Source: Paracoccaceae bacterium | Lineage (GTDB): Bacteria > Pseudomonadota > Alphaproteobacteria > Rhodobacterales > Rhodobacteraceae | Direction of reading: 5' to 3' | DNA: 15,813 nt | Assembly: GCA_012036325.1 (NCBI GenBank) | Contig: JAAUPC010000035.1 | Coordinates: forward strand, 1-15,813 | Part shown: piece by piece, positions 6,513-14,084 of the stretch | Layout: each line of letters begins with the position of its first letter | How positions within the stretch are numbered: the first letter of the stretch is position 1 | The notes under the pieces: generated by a model | Told to the model about the DNA's origin: nothing | The model's input: only the letters and a program-made list of their open reading frames with translations | Databases searched by the model: none | Program-made: the position numbers and the translations under genes

Positions 6513-8330
6513 TCAGCTGGTCGCCTGAGGAGCAGGGGTCGTGACCACATAGGTCCCGGGTGCGGGACCCAACGAATCGGCCGGTTTGCGGGCCTTGATC
6601 ATGGGGCCGGACCGTTCGGCCAGCCAGTCGCGCCAACGGGGCCACCAGCTGCCTTTGTGGAACGTGGCACCGTTCCGCCAGGCATCGGGGTCGCCGGTCA
6701 CCGGACCATCATTGGTGTAATGGCCATACTTGTCCTTGGCGGGCGGATTGATGATCCCGGCAATATGGCCAGACTCGGACAGGATGAAGGTCTTGTCCTT
6801 CGATCCCATCTGCTTCACGCCATTGAAGCTGCCGCGCCAGTGGGCGATGTGGTCCGTCTCGCAGGCGATGGCGCAGACCGGCAGCTTGATGTCGGCAAGG
6901 CTGACCGGGCGGCCGAAGACCGGAAACTCGCCCTTGGCAAAGCCGTCGCCCTGACAGAGGCCGCGCAGGTATTCGATGGCCATGGTCGCGGGCAGGTTGG
7001 TGCCGTCGCCGTTCCAGTACAGCAGGTCAAAGGCAGGCGGCGCTTCGCCGAGCATGTAGGATTTGATCGCGGGCTGATAGATCAGGTCGTTGGAGCGCAG
7101 GAAGCTGAAGGTCCGGCTCATGAACTTGCGCGACAGGATGCCGTCCTGCGCGGTCTGGCGTTCGATGCCGTCGACAAAATCATCGTTCAGGAAGACGCCC
7201 ACTTCGCCCGGGTCGGAAAAATCGGCCAGCGTGGTGAAGAAGGTGGCGGACTTGACGCTGTCATCCCCGGCCTTTTGCAGATGGGCCAGCGTCAGGCCCA
7301 GCGTGGTGCCCGCGATGCAATAGCCTGTGGCGTTGATCTGCGGCTCACCGGTGATGCGCCGCACCTCGGCCATGGCGCGGAGATAGCCGTCGCGCATGTA
7401 GTCGTCCATGCTGGTGCCAGCGTAGGTCGCGTCGGGGTTGACCCATGAGACGACGAACAGCGTAAAGCCCTGATCCACGATCCACTTGATCAGCGAATTC
7501 GCGGGTTTCAGGTCCATGATGTAGAACTTGTTGATCCAGGGCGGGAAGATCAGAAGCGGGGTCTTGTGGACCTTCTCGGTCGTGGGGGCATACTGGATCA
7601 GCTCTAGCATCCGGTTGCGGTAGACGACTTCGCCGGGCGTGGTGGCCAGATTCTCGCCGACCTTGAACGCTTCACGATCGGCAAGGGTGACCAGAAGATC
7701 GCCCTGATTGCTTTCAATGTCGCGGACCAGGTTTTCCAGGCCCTGGACCAGGCTCATCCCGTCGGTTTCAACCGCACGCTCCAGCGCTTCGGGGTTGGTG
7801 CCAAGGAAATTGGTCGGGCTGAACATGTCCACGATCTGGCGGGTGAAATAGTCCACTCGGCGGCGGTCGGCGGGGTCAAGCGTCTCCATCCCAGAGGTCG
7901 CGGTGGTGATCGCCTCGGCGTTCAGAAGGTATTGCTGCTTTAGGTAGTTGAAATAGGGATGGGTGTCCCACAAGGGGTTGGAAAAGCGGCGGTCCTTGGG
8001 GCCGGGGTCCGGCGGCGCCTTGAATTCGCCCTTGGCAAGGGTCTGCTGCGCCTCGACATAGTGCTTCAGGGTCTTGCCCCAGTAGCTGACCTGATGTTCA
8101 ACGACGCGGGCGGGGTTCTGCATCATCTCGGCCAGATAGGCGGCGGCGGCCTTCATGTAGACGTCAGGCGCGGGGCCATGCAGCGCAGGGTCGGTCTGCT
8201 GCCGATGGGTCAATGCCGCCGTGAGGCGCTTTGACAACTCATCAACTTTTGCAAGGTTAGCATTCAGCCGGGCGCTGCGCGCTTCGGCGTCACCTTCGTG
8301 AGCGTCCGGCACATTCTCTTCTGTTGTCAT
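6513..8330 (-). CDS. phaC: Class I poly(3-hydroxyalkanoate) synthase
   Basis: PhaC polymerises (R)-3-hydroxyacyl-CoA, chiefly 3-hydroxybutyryl-CoA, into granule polyester. The 605 residues fit class I synthases. An N-terminal PhaC_N region (about 100-270, with HPYFNYLKQQYLLNAEA) precedes the alpha/beta-hydrolase catalytic domain. The lipase-like box GYCIAG gives nucleophile Cys338, ETDHIAHW gives Asp493 and SESGHIAGIINPP gives His522, so the triad is complete. IFPPWINKFYIMDL and VVSWVNPD are hallmark synthase motifs. The ATG at 8330 is preceded by a GGGGGG ribosome site. The gene is divergent from phaZ across 123 bases and lies 147 bases upstream of phaP, which has a separate promoter. Confidence 0.97.
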   Translation of the reverse strand: MTTEENVPDAHEGDAEARSARLNANLAKVDELSKRLTAALTHRQQTDPALHGPAPDVYMKAAAAYLAEMMQNPARVVEHQVSYWGKTLKHYVEAQQTLAKGEFKAPPDPGPKDRRFSNPLWDTHPYFNYLKQQYLLNAEAITTATSGMETLDPADRRRVDYFTRQIVDMFSPTNFLGTNPEALERAVETDGMSLVQGLENLVRDIESNQGDLLVTLADREAFKVGENLATTPGEVVYRNRMLELIQYAPTTEKVHKTPLLIFPPWINKFYIMDLKPANSLIKWIVDQGFTLFVVSWVNPDATYAGTSMDDYMRDGYLRAMAEVRRITGEPQINATGYCIAGTTLGLTLAHLQKAGDDSVKSATFFTTLADFSDPGEVGVFLNDDFVDGIERQTAQDGILSRKFMSRTFSFLRSNDLIYQPAIKSYMLGEAPPAFDLLYWNGDGTNLPATMAIEYLRGLCQGDGFAKGEFPVFGRPVSLADIKLPVCAIACETDHIAHWRGSFNGVKQMGSKDKTFILSESGHIAGIINPPAKDKYGHYTNDGPVTGDPDAWRNGATFHKGSWWPRWRDWLAERSGPMIKARKPADSLGPAPGTYVVTTPAPQATS

Positions 8331-8357
8331 GCTAACGTTTCCCCCCTATCGTCGCCG

Positions 8358-8365
8358 CTGTGCAG
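8358..8365. promoter_or_regulatory. Possible weak PhaR-like site between phaC and phaZ
   Basis: The octamer CTGTGCAG, within GCTGTGCAGC, occurs here and also upstream of phaR (5101-5108). It resembles the TGC-rich PhaR core but lacks the full CTGC-N3-GCAG form. I saw no convincing promoter hexamers in this 123-base divergent region. Confidence 0.22.
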
Positions 8366-8453
8366 CATTGTGGCAGCTCACCGGTCCTGAACCCTGGTCT
8401 GATCTCCTGGGTCGGCCATGCCACATCGGCCCCCCTGCGGGCAAGGAGACGTG

Positions 8454-9740
8454 ATGAAGTATATGTTCACCTATGACCTGATGGAAAGCGCCCGCAACAC
8501 GAATGAGTGGTTGGGGGCAACCGCCCGGGCCATGGCGTCTTATCCGGCCTTCGCGCTTTCGATGAACCCGATGCTGCCGATGATCGCCGCCTGGGGCGAG
8601 GTCGCGGAGCGCAGCTTCAGCCGGATGATCGCCAAGCCGGATTGGGGCATCCGCTCCATCGTCGGGCCAGACGGGCAGGACCATCTGGTGGATGTGAAGC
8701 CGGTCGTGGAAAAGCCATTCGGCGATCTGGTTCAATTCTTCGTTCGCCGCCGCCCGCCGATGGCACGCAAGGTGCTGCTGGTGGCCCCTATGTCGGGCCA
8801 TTATGCCACGCTTTTGCGGTCCACCGTGGCCAGCCTGCTGGCTGACGCCGATGTTTACGTTACCGATTGGCACAACGCCCGCGACATCCCGGTAAGCGCC
8901 GGCAAGTTCGACGTGGAAGACTACACGCTCTACCTGGCTGAGTTCATGAAGCACCGCGGCCCCGAAACCCATGTCATCGCGGTGTGCCAGCCGGTGCCCC
9001 TGACGCTGGCTGCGGTTGCCTACCTGGCGGCCGAAGACCCCGAAGCGCAGCCGAAATCGCTGGTGTTGATCGGTGGCCCGGTCGATCCTGATGCCGCCGC
9101 AACCGAGGTGACCGATTTCGGCCGCCGGGTGACGATGGGCCAGCTGGAGCACCTTGCGATTCAGCGCGTCGGCTTCAAATACAAGGGGGCCGGGCGGCTG
9201 GTCTATCCGGGCCTGCTGCAGCTGCAAAGCTTCATCACCATGAATGCTGAACGCCACAGCAAGGCGTTTTCCGAACAGATCTTCCGCGTCTCACGCGGGG
9301 AGGCGTCGGATCATGACGCGCATAACCGGTTCTATGACGAATACCTGGCCGTGATGGACATGACAGCCGAGTTTTACCTGTCGACGGTGGAGCGGATCTT
9401 CAAGAACCGTGAGATTGCGACCAACAGCTTTGTCGTGGCTGGTCGCAAGGTGGACATGGGCGCGATCACGTCCGTGGCGGTGATGACGGTTGAGGGCGCG
9501 AATGACGACATTTCAGCCCCCGGGCAATGCGTCGCGGCGCTGAAGCTTTTGACCGGGCTGAGCGATGACCAGAAGGCCCAGCATCTGGAACCCGGGGCCG
9601 GACATTACGGCATTTTCGCCGGGAAAAGCTGGCGCCTCAACATCCGCCCGCTGGTGCTGAGCTTCATCGACAAGGCGGCCGGTCGTGACAAGGCGGCGGG
9701 TGGGCGCAAGCCGAAGATCTCGCTCGCGTCGGGTAGCTAG
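8454..9740 (+). CDS. phaZ: Intracellular PHB depolymerase
   Basis: PhaZ hydrolyses stored PHB in the granule so that carbon can be reused. The start chosen is ATG at 8454 (MKYMFTYDLMESARNTNEWLG, 428 residues): an AAGGAGA ribosome site lies just upstream, and the family begins with a similar YxxYDLME-RNTN-WLGA sequence. An ATG at 8418 would add 12 unrelated residues. Catalytic elements of the intracellular family are visible: nucleophile Cys178 in AVCQPVPL (Cys in place of the usual Ser), Asp351/Asp352 in EGANDDISAPGQ and His384 in EPGAGHYGIFAG. The gene is divergent from phaC, and its stop overlaps the stop of the convergent hydrolase within CTAG. Confidence 0.95.
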   Translation: MKYMFTYDLMESARNTNEWLGATARAMASYPAFALSMNPMLPMIAAWGEVAERSFSRMIAKPDWGIRSIVGPDGQDHLVDVKPVVEKPFGDLVQFFVRRRPPMARKVLLVAPMSGHYATLLRSTVASLLADADVYVTDWHNARDIPVSAGKFDVEDYTLYLAEFMKHRGPETHVIAVCQPVPLTLAAVAYLAAEDPEAQPKSLVLIGGPVDPDAAATEVTDFGRRVTMGQLEHLAIQRVGFKYKGAGRLVYPGLLQLQSFITMNAERHSKAFSEQIFRVSRGEASDHDAHNRFYDEYLAVMDMTAEFYLSTVERIFKNREIATNSFVVAGRKVDMGAITSVAVMTVEGANDDISAPGQCVAALKLLTGLSDDQKAQHLEPGAGHYGIFAGKSWRLNIRPLVLSFIDKAAGRDKAAGGRKPKISLASGS

Positions 9741-10456
9741 GCCAGAAGTAGCGTTGGCAGGCGGCCCGACAGGAACGTCTCCAGCGCTTTCGTCACCGCC
9801 TCGGGCTGTTCCAGCTGGGGCAGGTGCCCAGCCTCGGCGATGATTTCGAGGCAGCCATGCGGCATCATGCCGGCCAGGAATTCGGCCCGGCGGCGGGGCA
9901 CGATGGTATCTGCCGCGCCCGCCATGATCAGGGTCGGGACATGGGCCTTGCGCAGGGTCTTCTGCTGATCCGGGCGGCGCTGCATGGCGCGCAACTGGCG
10001 GGTGAACTGCTCTGGCCCCAGCGTCGTGGCCATGTCCTGCACCAGCGCCAGGACCTCGGCCCGCCAGGGGGCGGGATAAAGCGCCGCTTCGGGCAGCATC
10101 TGGGCGATGCAGTCTGCCATATGGCCGGTCTTTGCGGCAACGATCAGCGCCTCTTGCGCGGCGGCAAGCTGCGGGGGTTCGGGCAGCGGGTCGGTGGCAA
10201 TCAGGGTGATCCGGCTGACTGCCTCGGGACGGCGGCGCAAAAGCTCGATCGCGATGTTGCCGCCAAGGCCATGGCCAATGACCGCAAAGCGCGGCGGCAG
10301 GTTTGGCGCGGCCTCGGTAGCGACCTTTTCAATGCTGTCGGCAAGGCCCGGGGTCAAGAGGATGATCTGCCGCGTCGCGCCAAGCTGGGCGATCTGCGGC
10401 ATGAAGGCCCGTGCATCGGCCATGAAACCCGGGATCAGGACAACAGGCTCAGTCAT
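9737..10456 (-). CDS. Alpha/beta-hydrolase-fold protein lacking the nucleophilic serine
   Basis: This 239-residue single-domain alpha/beta hydrolase begins with the VVLIPGFMADARAF strand-loop of the oxyanion hole. The nucleophile elbow reads VIGHGLGGNIAIELL, with Gly63 where Ser is expected (usual form GHSxGG). The other triad members remain: Asp183 in MAGAADTIVPRRR and His211 in IAEAGHLPQLEQPEAV. The codon is GGC, one transition from AGC (Ser). The protein is otherwise well formed and complete, so it is either an inactive pseudoenzyme, a protein with another chemistry, or carries a single-base error. The gene is convergent with phaZ and has its own candidate promoter. The substrate is unknown. 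Confidence 0.85.
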   Translation of the reverse strand: MTEPVVLIPGFMADARAFMPQIAQLGATRQIILLTPGLADSIEKVATEAAPNLPPRFAVIGHGLGGNIAIELLRRRPEAVSRITLIATDPLPEPPQLAAAQEALIVAAKTGHMADCIAQMLPEAALYPAPWRAEVLALVQDMATTLGPEQFTRQLRAMQRRPDQQKTLRKAHVPTLIMAGAADTIVPRRRAEFLAGMMPHGCLEIIAEAGHLPQLEQPEAVTKALETFLSGRLPTLLLA

Positions 10457-10513
10457 CGCGGCAGCCTGCTGGACCAGATGCAGGATTTTGAAAGGTTATC
10501 CAAAGCGGTCATC

Positions 10514-10546
10514 CTGGTATCGTACCAGACAAGCCAATGAATTCAA
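10514..10546 (-). promoter_or_regulatory. Candidate promoter with operator dyad over the -10 box
   Basis: On the minus strand, TTGAAT (10541-10546) and TACGAT (10519-10524) are 16 bases apart. The -10 box sits at the centre of a perfect dyad CTGGTA-TCG-TACCAG (10514-10528 on the plus strand). Transcription would start near 10512 and lead into the hydrolase at 10456. A TGGT-ACCA dyad of this kind is compatible with a GntR-family repressor, but no such regulator is in the window. Confidence 0.42.
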
Positions 10547-10591
10547 AGCAGGATGTCTTCTTGCTGAGATCTTCCTTAGATCGACTAATCG

Positions 10592-11389
10592 CTATGCGGT
10601 GTTCGATTTATGCAAAGTTTCTCTAACGGCAGGCTCCGTGGTGCCACGCGGTTGCAAAAGCTCTTCCACTGTCTTGATCAAAAGATCGAGGCAGGACGGG
10701 CTGGAAAACCGGTGGTCGGCCCACTTGACGAGTGTCAGCTGCAAATCAGCGCTGACGATGTGATCGAAAAGCCCCAGCGCGACCGACGGCGGAACATCGA
10801 CATCCGCGGTGCCCTGCAGCAGACGCACGGGAATAGGCAGGATCAGCGGCTGGGCCAGCACAAGGTTCTGGCGGCCATCCTCGATCAGGCGGCGGGTGAT
10901 CGGATAGGGCTGGTCCGAATAGTCAGAGGGGCGATAGATGACCCCCGTTTCCAAAAGCGTCGTGCGATCGGCAAGCGAGAACTCGGCTTCCCACATCGTT
11001 TCGGTGAAATCCGGGGCGGCCGCGATCCCGACCAACCCCGCCACATGCGCCGGCATGTCGCGCGCCAGAAGCAGCGAAATCCAGCCCCCCATCGATGACC
11101 CGACAAGGATCTGCGGCCCATCGGTCAGCACCTCGATCACCGCGGCGGCATCTTCACGCCAGTCGCTGATCGCGCCATCGGTGAAGGCCCCATGGGAGGC
11201 GCCGTGCCCGGAATAGTCAAAGCGCAGGAAGGCGCGGCCCTCTGCCTCGGACCAGGCCTGAAGGGCCAGCGCCTTGGAGCCGGTCATGTCCGACCGGAAG
11301 CCGCCCAGAAACACGACACCCGGCCCCCTGCCAGGGGTTTTGTGATAGGCGATGTGGCGGCCCTGCGGCGTGGTGAGAAAGGTTGTCAT
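10592..11389 (-). CDS. ABHD10-like alpha/beta hydrolase (putative thioesterase/esterase)
   Basis: The 265-residue protein resembles bacterial relatives of mitochondrial ABHD10, an S-depalmitoylase and acyl-glucuronide esterase. Diagnostic stretches are GVVFLGGFRSDMTGSKA, FLRFDYSGHGAS and GPQILVGSSMGGW, giving nucleophile Ser99. Asp196 or Asp198 in LQGTADVDVPP and His226 in WADHRFSS complete the triad. The start chosen is ATG at 11389 (MTTFLTTPQGRHIAYHK), which fits the fold. Further in-frame ATGs upstream (up to 11635) would add residues without family character and run into thrS. TATATT lies just six bases before this ATG. The last 15 residues, after EELLQ, are AT-richer and look like a read-through tail. 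The true substrate is unknown. Confidence 0.85.
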   Translation of the reverse strand: MTTFLTTPQGRHIAYHKTPGRGPGVVFLGGFRSDMTGSKALALQAWSEAEGRAFLRFDYSGHGASHGAFTDGAISDWREDAAAVIEVLTDGPQILVGSSMGGWISLLLARDMPAHVAGLVGIAAAPDFTETMWEAEFSLADRTTLLETGVIYRPSDYSDQPYPITRRLIEDGRQNLVLAQPLILPIPVRLLQGTADVDVPPSVALGLFDHIVSADLQLTLVKWADHRFSSPSCLDLLIKTVEELLQPRGTTEPAVRETLHKSNTA

Positions 11390-11553
11390 GCCGCCAATAT
11401 AGGTTGCAAGGCCGCCAAGGGTGAGGGGCAGTGCAACCCACGCGCGAAGAACCGCCCATGGCTTGACTTCACCCCGGCGGATTGGCATGAGAACCGTCGA
11501 CATAACCCGCAACCGGGCGTTTCGTAGGCGCCAAACTGACGAGGAGACGGCCC

Positions 11554-13500
11554 ATGGCCCAGATTTCCCTGACATTTCCTGACGGCAACATCCGCCAATA
11601 CCCCGCTGGGGTAACGCCTGCCGAAGTGGCCGCAAGCATTGCGCCGTCGCTGGCCAAGGCGTCGATCTCGGCGCAGGTCAACGGCGCGCATTGGGATATG
11701 GCCTGGCCGATCCAGGGCGATGCCAAAATCAGCCTGAACACGCTGAAGGACGAAGCCCCGGCGCTGGAGCTGATCCGGCACGACCTGGCGCATATCATGG
11801 CGCGTGCGGTGCAAGAGATCTGGCCGGATGTGAAGGTCACCATCGGCCCGGTCCGCGATTACGGCTGGTTTTATGACTTTGACCGGGCTGACCCCTTCAC
11901 GCCCGAGGATCTTGGCCAGATCGAAGCCCGGATGAAACAGATCATCAACGCGCGCGAACCTGTGCGCATGGAAGTCTGGCCGCGCGAGAAGGCCGTGGAA
12001 TACTACCGGGGCCGGGGTGAGCCGTTCAAGCTGGAGCTGATCGACCGCATCCCCGAAGGTGAAGACCTGCGGATGTACTGGCACGGGCCTTGGCAAGACC
12101 TTTGCCGCGGCCCGCATCTGCAGCACACCGGTCAGGTTCCGGCGGATGCGTTCAAGCTGACACATGTCGCAGGGGCCTACTGGCTGGGCGATGCCAGCCG
12201 CCCGATGTTGCAGCGCATCTATGGGGTGGCGTTCCGCAACCGCGATGACCTGAAGGCCCACCTCACGATGCTGGAGGAGGCCGCGAAACGCGACCACCGC
12301 AAGCTGGGCCGCGAGATGGACCTGTTCCACATCCAGGAAGAAGCCCCCGGCATGGTCTTCTGGCATCCGAACGGCTGGACGATCTATCGCCAGCTGGAAG
12401 ATTACATGCGGGGCCGTCTGCGGCAGGCGGGCTATATGGAGATCAGGACGCCGCAGGTCGCGGACCGGGTGTTGTGGGAGAAGTCAGGCCACTGGGAGGC
12501 CTACCGCGAAAACATGTTCATCGTCGAGGTGGACGAAGAGGGCGCGAAGGAAAAGCGCATCAACGCGCTGAAGCCGATGAACTGCCCCTGCCATGTGCAG
12601 GTCTACAATCAGGGCCTGAAGTCCTACCGCGAGCTGCCCTTGCGGCTGGCTGAGTTCGGGGCGTGCCACCGGTATGAGTCCAGTGGCTCGATGCATGGCC
12701 TGATGCGGGTGCGGGGGTTCACGCAGGACGATGCGCATATCTTCTGCACCGAGGACCAGATCGAAGCGGAATGCGCCGATTTCCTCGCGCTTCTGTCCAG
12801 TGTCTACCGCGACCTTGGGTTCGAGAAATTCGACATCAAGCTGTCCACCCGCCCGGATGTGCGCGTGGGATCGGATGAGGTCTGGGACAAGGCGGAAACC
12901 GCTCTTGCGCGTGCAATCGAGAAGGCGGGATATGCCTATACGATCAATCCCGGCGACGGGGCCTTCTACGGCCCGAAGCTGGATTTCAAGCTGACCGATG
13001 CGATCGGCCGCGAATGGCAATGCGGCACCTTCCAGGCCGACTTCAACCTGCCGGTCCGGCTGGGGGCTGAATATGTCGGCGAGGATGGGGCCAAGCACCA
13101 TCCGGTGATGATGCACCGCGCGATCCTGGGCTCGTTTGAACGCTTCATCGGCATCCTGCTGGAGAACTACGCAGGGCGTCTGCCGTTCTGGCTGGCACCC
13201 CGTCAGGTCGTCGTCGCCAGCATCGTGTCGGACGCTGACCCTTTCGTGCATGAGGTCGTAGCGGCTTTGCGCAAGGCGGGGGTTCGGGCCGAGGCGGATG
13301 TCCGGAACGAGAAGATCAACTACAAGGTGCGTGAGCATTCCGTGGGCAAGGTTCCGGTGATCCTGGCTGTGGGCATGCAAGAGGTTGAGGGGCGAACTGT
13401 TTCAGTCCGCCGCTTGGGCGAGACGCGGACTGAAACAATCAGCCTTGAGGCCGCGCTCTCTACCTTCGGGTTTGAGGCGCTGCCGCCGTCGGGGAACTGA
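11554..13500 (+). CDS. thrS: Threonyl-tRNA synthetase
   Basis: ThrRS is a class II aminoacyl-tRNA synthetase that charges tRNA-Thr and edits mischarged Ser. The 648 residues carry all family domains. The N-terminal TGS domain spans about 1-63. The editing domain has HxxxH (His76, His80) and Cys184/His188 in DLCRGPHLQH. The catalytic core holds zinc ligands Cys344 in MNCPCH and His395 in DDAHIF, with motif 2 in CHRYESSGSMHGLMRVRGF. A C-terminal anticodon-binding domain begins near PRQVVVASI. A GAGGAGA ribosome site lies about eight bases before the ATG. Upstream, TTGACT (11463-11468) could be a -35 box, with a weak CATGAG 17 bases on. The gene is divergent from the ABHD10-like gene and closed by its own terminator. 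Confidence 0.97.
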   Translation: MAQISLTFPDGNIRQYPAGVTPAEVAASIAPSLAKASISAQVNGAHWDMAWPIQGDAKISLNTLKDEAPALELIRHDLAHIMARAVQEIWPDVKVTIGPVRDYGWFYDFDRADPFTPEDLGQIEARMKQIINAREPVRMEVWPREKAVEYYRGRGEPFKLELIDRIPEGEDLRMYWHGPWQDLCRGPHLQHTGQVPADAFKLTHVAGAYWLGDASRPMLQRIYGVAFRNRDDLKAHLTMLEEAAKRDHRKLGREMDLFHIQEEAPGMVFWHPNGWTIYRQLEDYMRGRLRQAGYMEIRTPQVADRVLWEKSGHWEAYRENMFIVEVDEEGAKEKRINALKPMNCPCHVQVYNQGLKSYRELPLRLAEFGACHRYESSGSMHGLMRVRGFTQDDAHIFCTEDQIEAECADFLALLSSVYRDLGFEKFDIKLSTRPDVRVGSDEVWDKAETALARAIEKAGYAYTINPGDGAFYGPKLDFKLTDAIGREWQCGTFQADFNLPVRLGAEYVGEDGAKHHPVMMHRAILGSFERFIGILLENYAGRLPFWLAPRQVVVASIVSDADPFVHEVVAALRKAGVRAEADVRNEKINYKVREHSVGKVPVILAVGMQEVEGRTVSVRRLGETRTETISLEAALSTFGFEALPPSGN

Positions 13501-13526
13501 TCTAACCCCATGATGTCAAAGAAAAG

Positions 13527-13552
13527 CCCTCGCAGATGTGCGGGGGGTTTTT
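13527..13552 (+). terminator. Rho-independent terminator of thrS
   Basis: CCCTCGCA (13527-13534) pairs with TGCGGGGG (13539-13546), with one T-G wobble, across the loop GATG. A run of five T (13548-13552) follows. It lies 27 bases after the thrS stop. The rest of the 226-base gap before bufA holds candidate promoter sequence for the buf operon, none of it convincing. GTAATG (13609-13614) and CGAA (13630-13633), 15 bases apart, loosely recall the ECF sigma-F type motif (GTAACC-N16-CGAA) used by Caulobacter. Confidence 0.85.
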
Positions 13553-13726
13553 GCACTTTGCCGCTCAAATGTCTTGGTCACGAAACCGTAAGGCTGTATG
13601 TTTTTGACGTAATGTCCGGCGATTTTCGGCGAACTGTCCGTTGTGCCGCAAACAGGTGGCCACACCGGAATTGACCACCGAAACTGACGACTGAAACCCG
13701 CAACGAACCCAAAGAAGGAAGTTCCC

Positions 13727-14026
13727 ATGTCCTACCAGAGCAAAACCCTTGTGATCGCTGGCGCGCTGATGGCGGCCTTGTCGGCAACCGCTGTCGCGGC
13801 TCAGGAAAACGAAAAGTGCTTTGGCGTGTCGCTGGCAGGCCAGAACGACTGTGCGGCCGGTGAAGGCACGACCTGCGCTGGCACCTCGAAGGTCGACTAT
13901 CAAGGCAACGCCTGGACCCTGGTCCCCGCTGGCACCTGCCTGACCATGGAGCTGCCCACCGCCGCTGATGGCTCCGCCCGCGCTGGCAGCCTTGAAGCGC
14001 TTGAGCGTGACCTTCCCGCCGCCTGA
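13727..14026 (+). CDS. bufA: Bufferin-type RiPP precursor (DUF2282)
   Basis: This 99-residue protein is a BufA1-type precursor: a secreted peptide whose cysteines are modified by an MNIO enzyme and which binds copper. A Sec signal peptide is clear (KTLVIAGALMAALSATAVAAQ, cleavage near Ala25). The mature part has the four cysteines of the family (31, 42, 50 and 71) in EKCFGVSLAGQNDCAAGEG, TTCAGTSKVDYQGNAW and LVPAGTC. KVDYQGNAW is characteristic of DUF2282. The ribosome site GAAGGAA is well placed before the ATG. It heads the bufA-bufB-bufC gene order. Copper or another metal stress is the likely inducer, by analogy with Caulobacter. Confidence 0.9.
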   Translation: MSYQSKTLVIAGALMAALSATAVAAQENEKCFGVSLAGQNDCAAGEGTTCAGTSKVDYQGNAWTLVPAGTCLTMELPTAADGSARAGSLEALERDLPAA

Positions 14027-14040
14027 TGCCAACTATCCCC

Positions 14041-14068
14041 CCCCCCTCGGCCCGATGGCCGAGGGGGG
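14041..14068 (+). promoter_or_regulatory. Intercistronic hairpin between bufA and bufB
   Basis: CCCCCCTCGGCC (14041-14052) pairs perfectly with GGCCGAGGGGGG (14057-14068) around the loop CGAT, a 12-bp stem that starts 14 bases after the bufA stop. No T tract follows, so it is not a full intrinsic terminator. It more likely protects the bufA message or attenuates expression of the enzyme genes, setting a high precursor-to-enzyme ratio. A run of ten C (14037-14046) includes its left arm. Confidence 0.7.
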
Positions 14069-14084
14069 CGTTCCCAGGGGGCGC

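Noticed and set aside
6423..7448. 341-residue plus-strand frame opposite phaC
   Set aside because: It is the complement of a strongly conserved synthase, with no family character and no ribosome site.
8418..8453. Upstream ATG start for phaZ
   Set aside because: It would add MPHRPPCGQGDV, which has no family match, and the AAGGAGA ribosome site belongs to the ATG at 8454.
8346..9257. 303-residue minus-strand frame opposite phaZ
   Set aside because: It is His/Arg/Gln-rich shadow sequence; the plus strand encodes a complete depolymerase with its catalytic residues.
11390..11635. Longer N-terminus for the ABHD10-like hydrolase
   Set aside because: The extra residues lack family character, the longest form runs into thrS, and the fold begins naturally at MTTFLTTPQG.
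11386..12366. 326-residue minus-strand frame opposite thrS
   Set aside because: It is antisense to the thrS editing domain and has no domain of its own.
13605..13635. ECF sigma-F-like promoter for the buf operon
   Set aside because: GTAATG and CGAA are 15 bases apart, not the GTAACC-N16-CGAA form; the match is too weak to list as a promoter.
13660..13670. GTGGCCAC palindrome upstream of bufA
   Set aside because: It is only 8 bp and expected by chance in GC-rich DNA; no link to a known operator.
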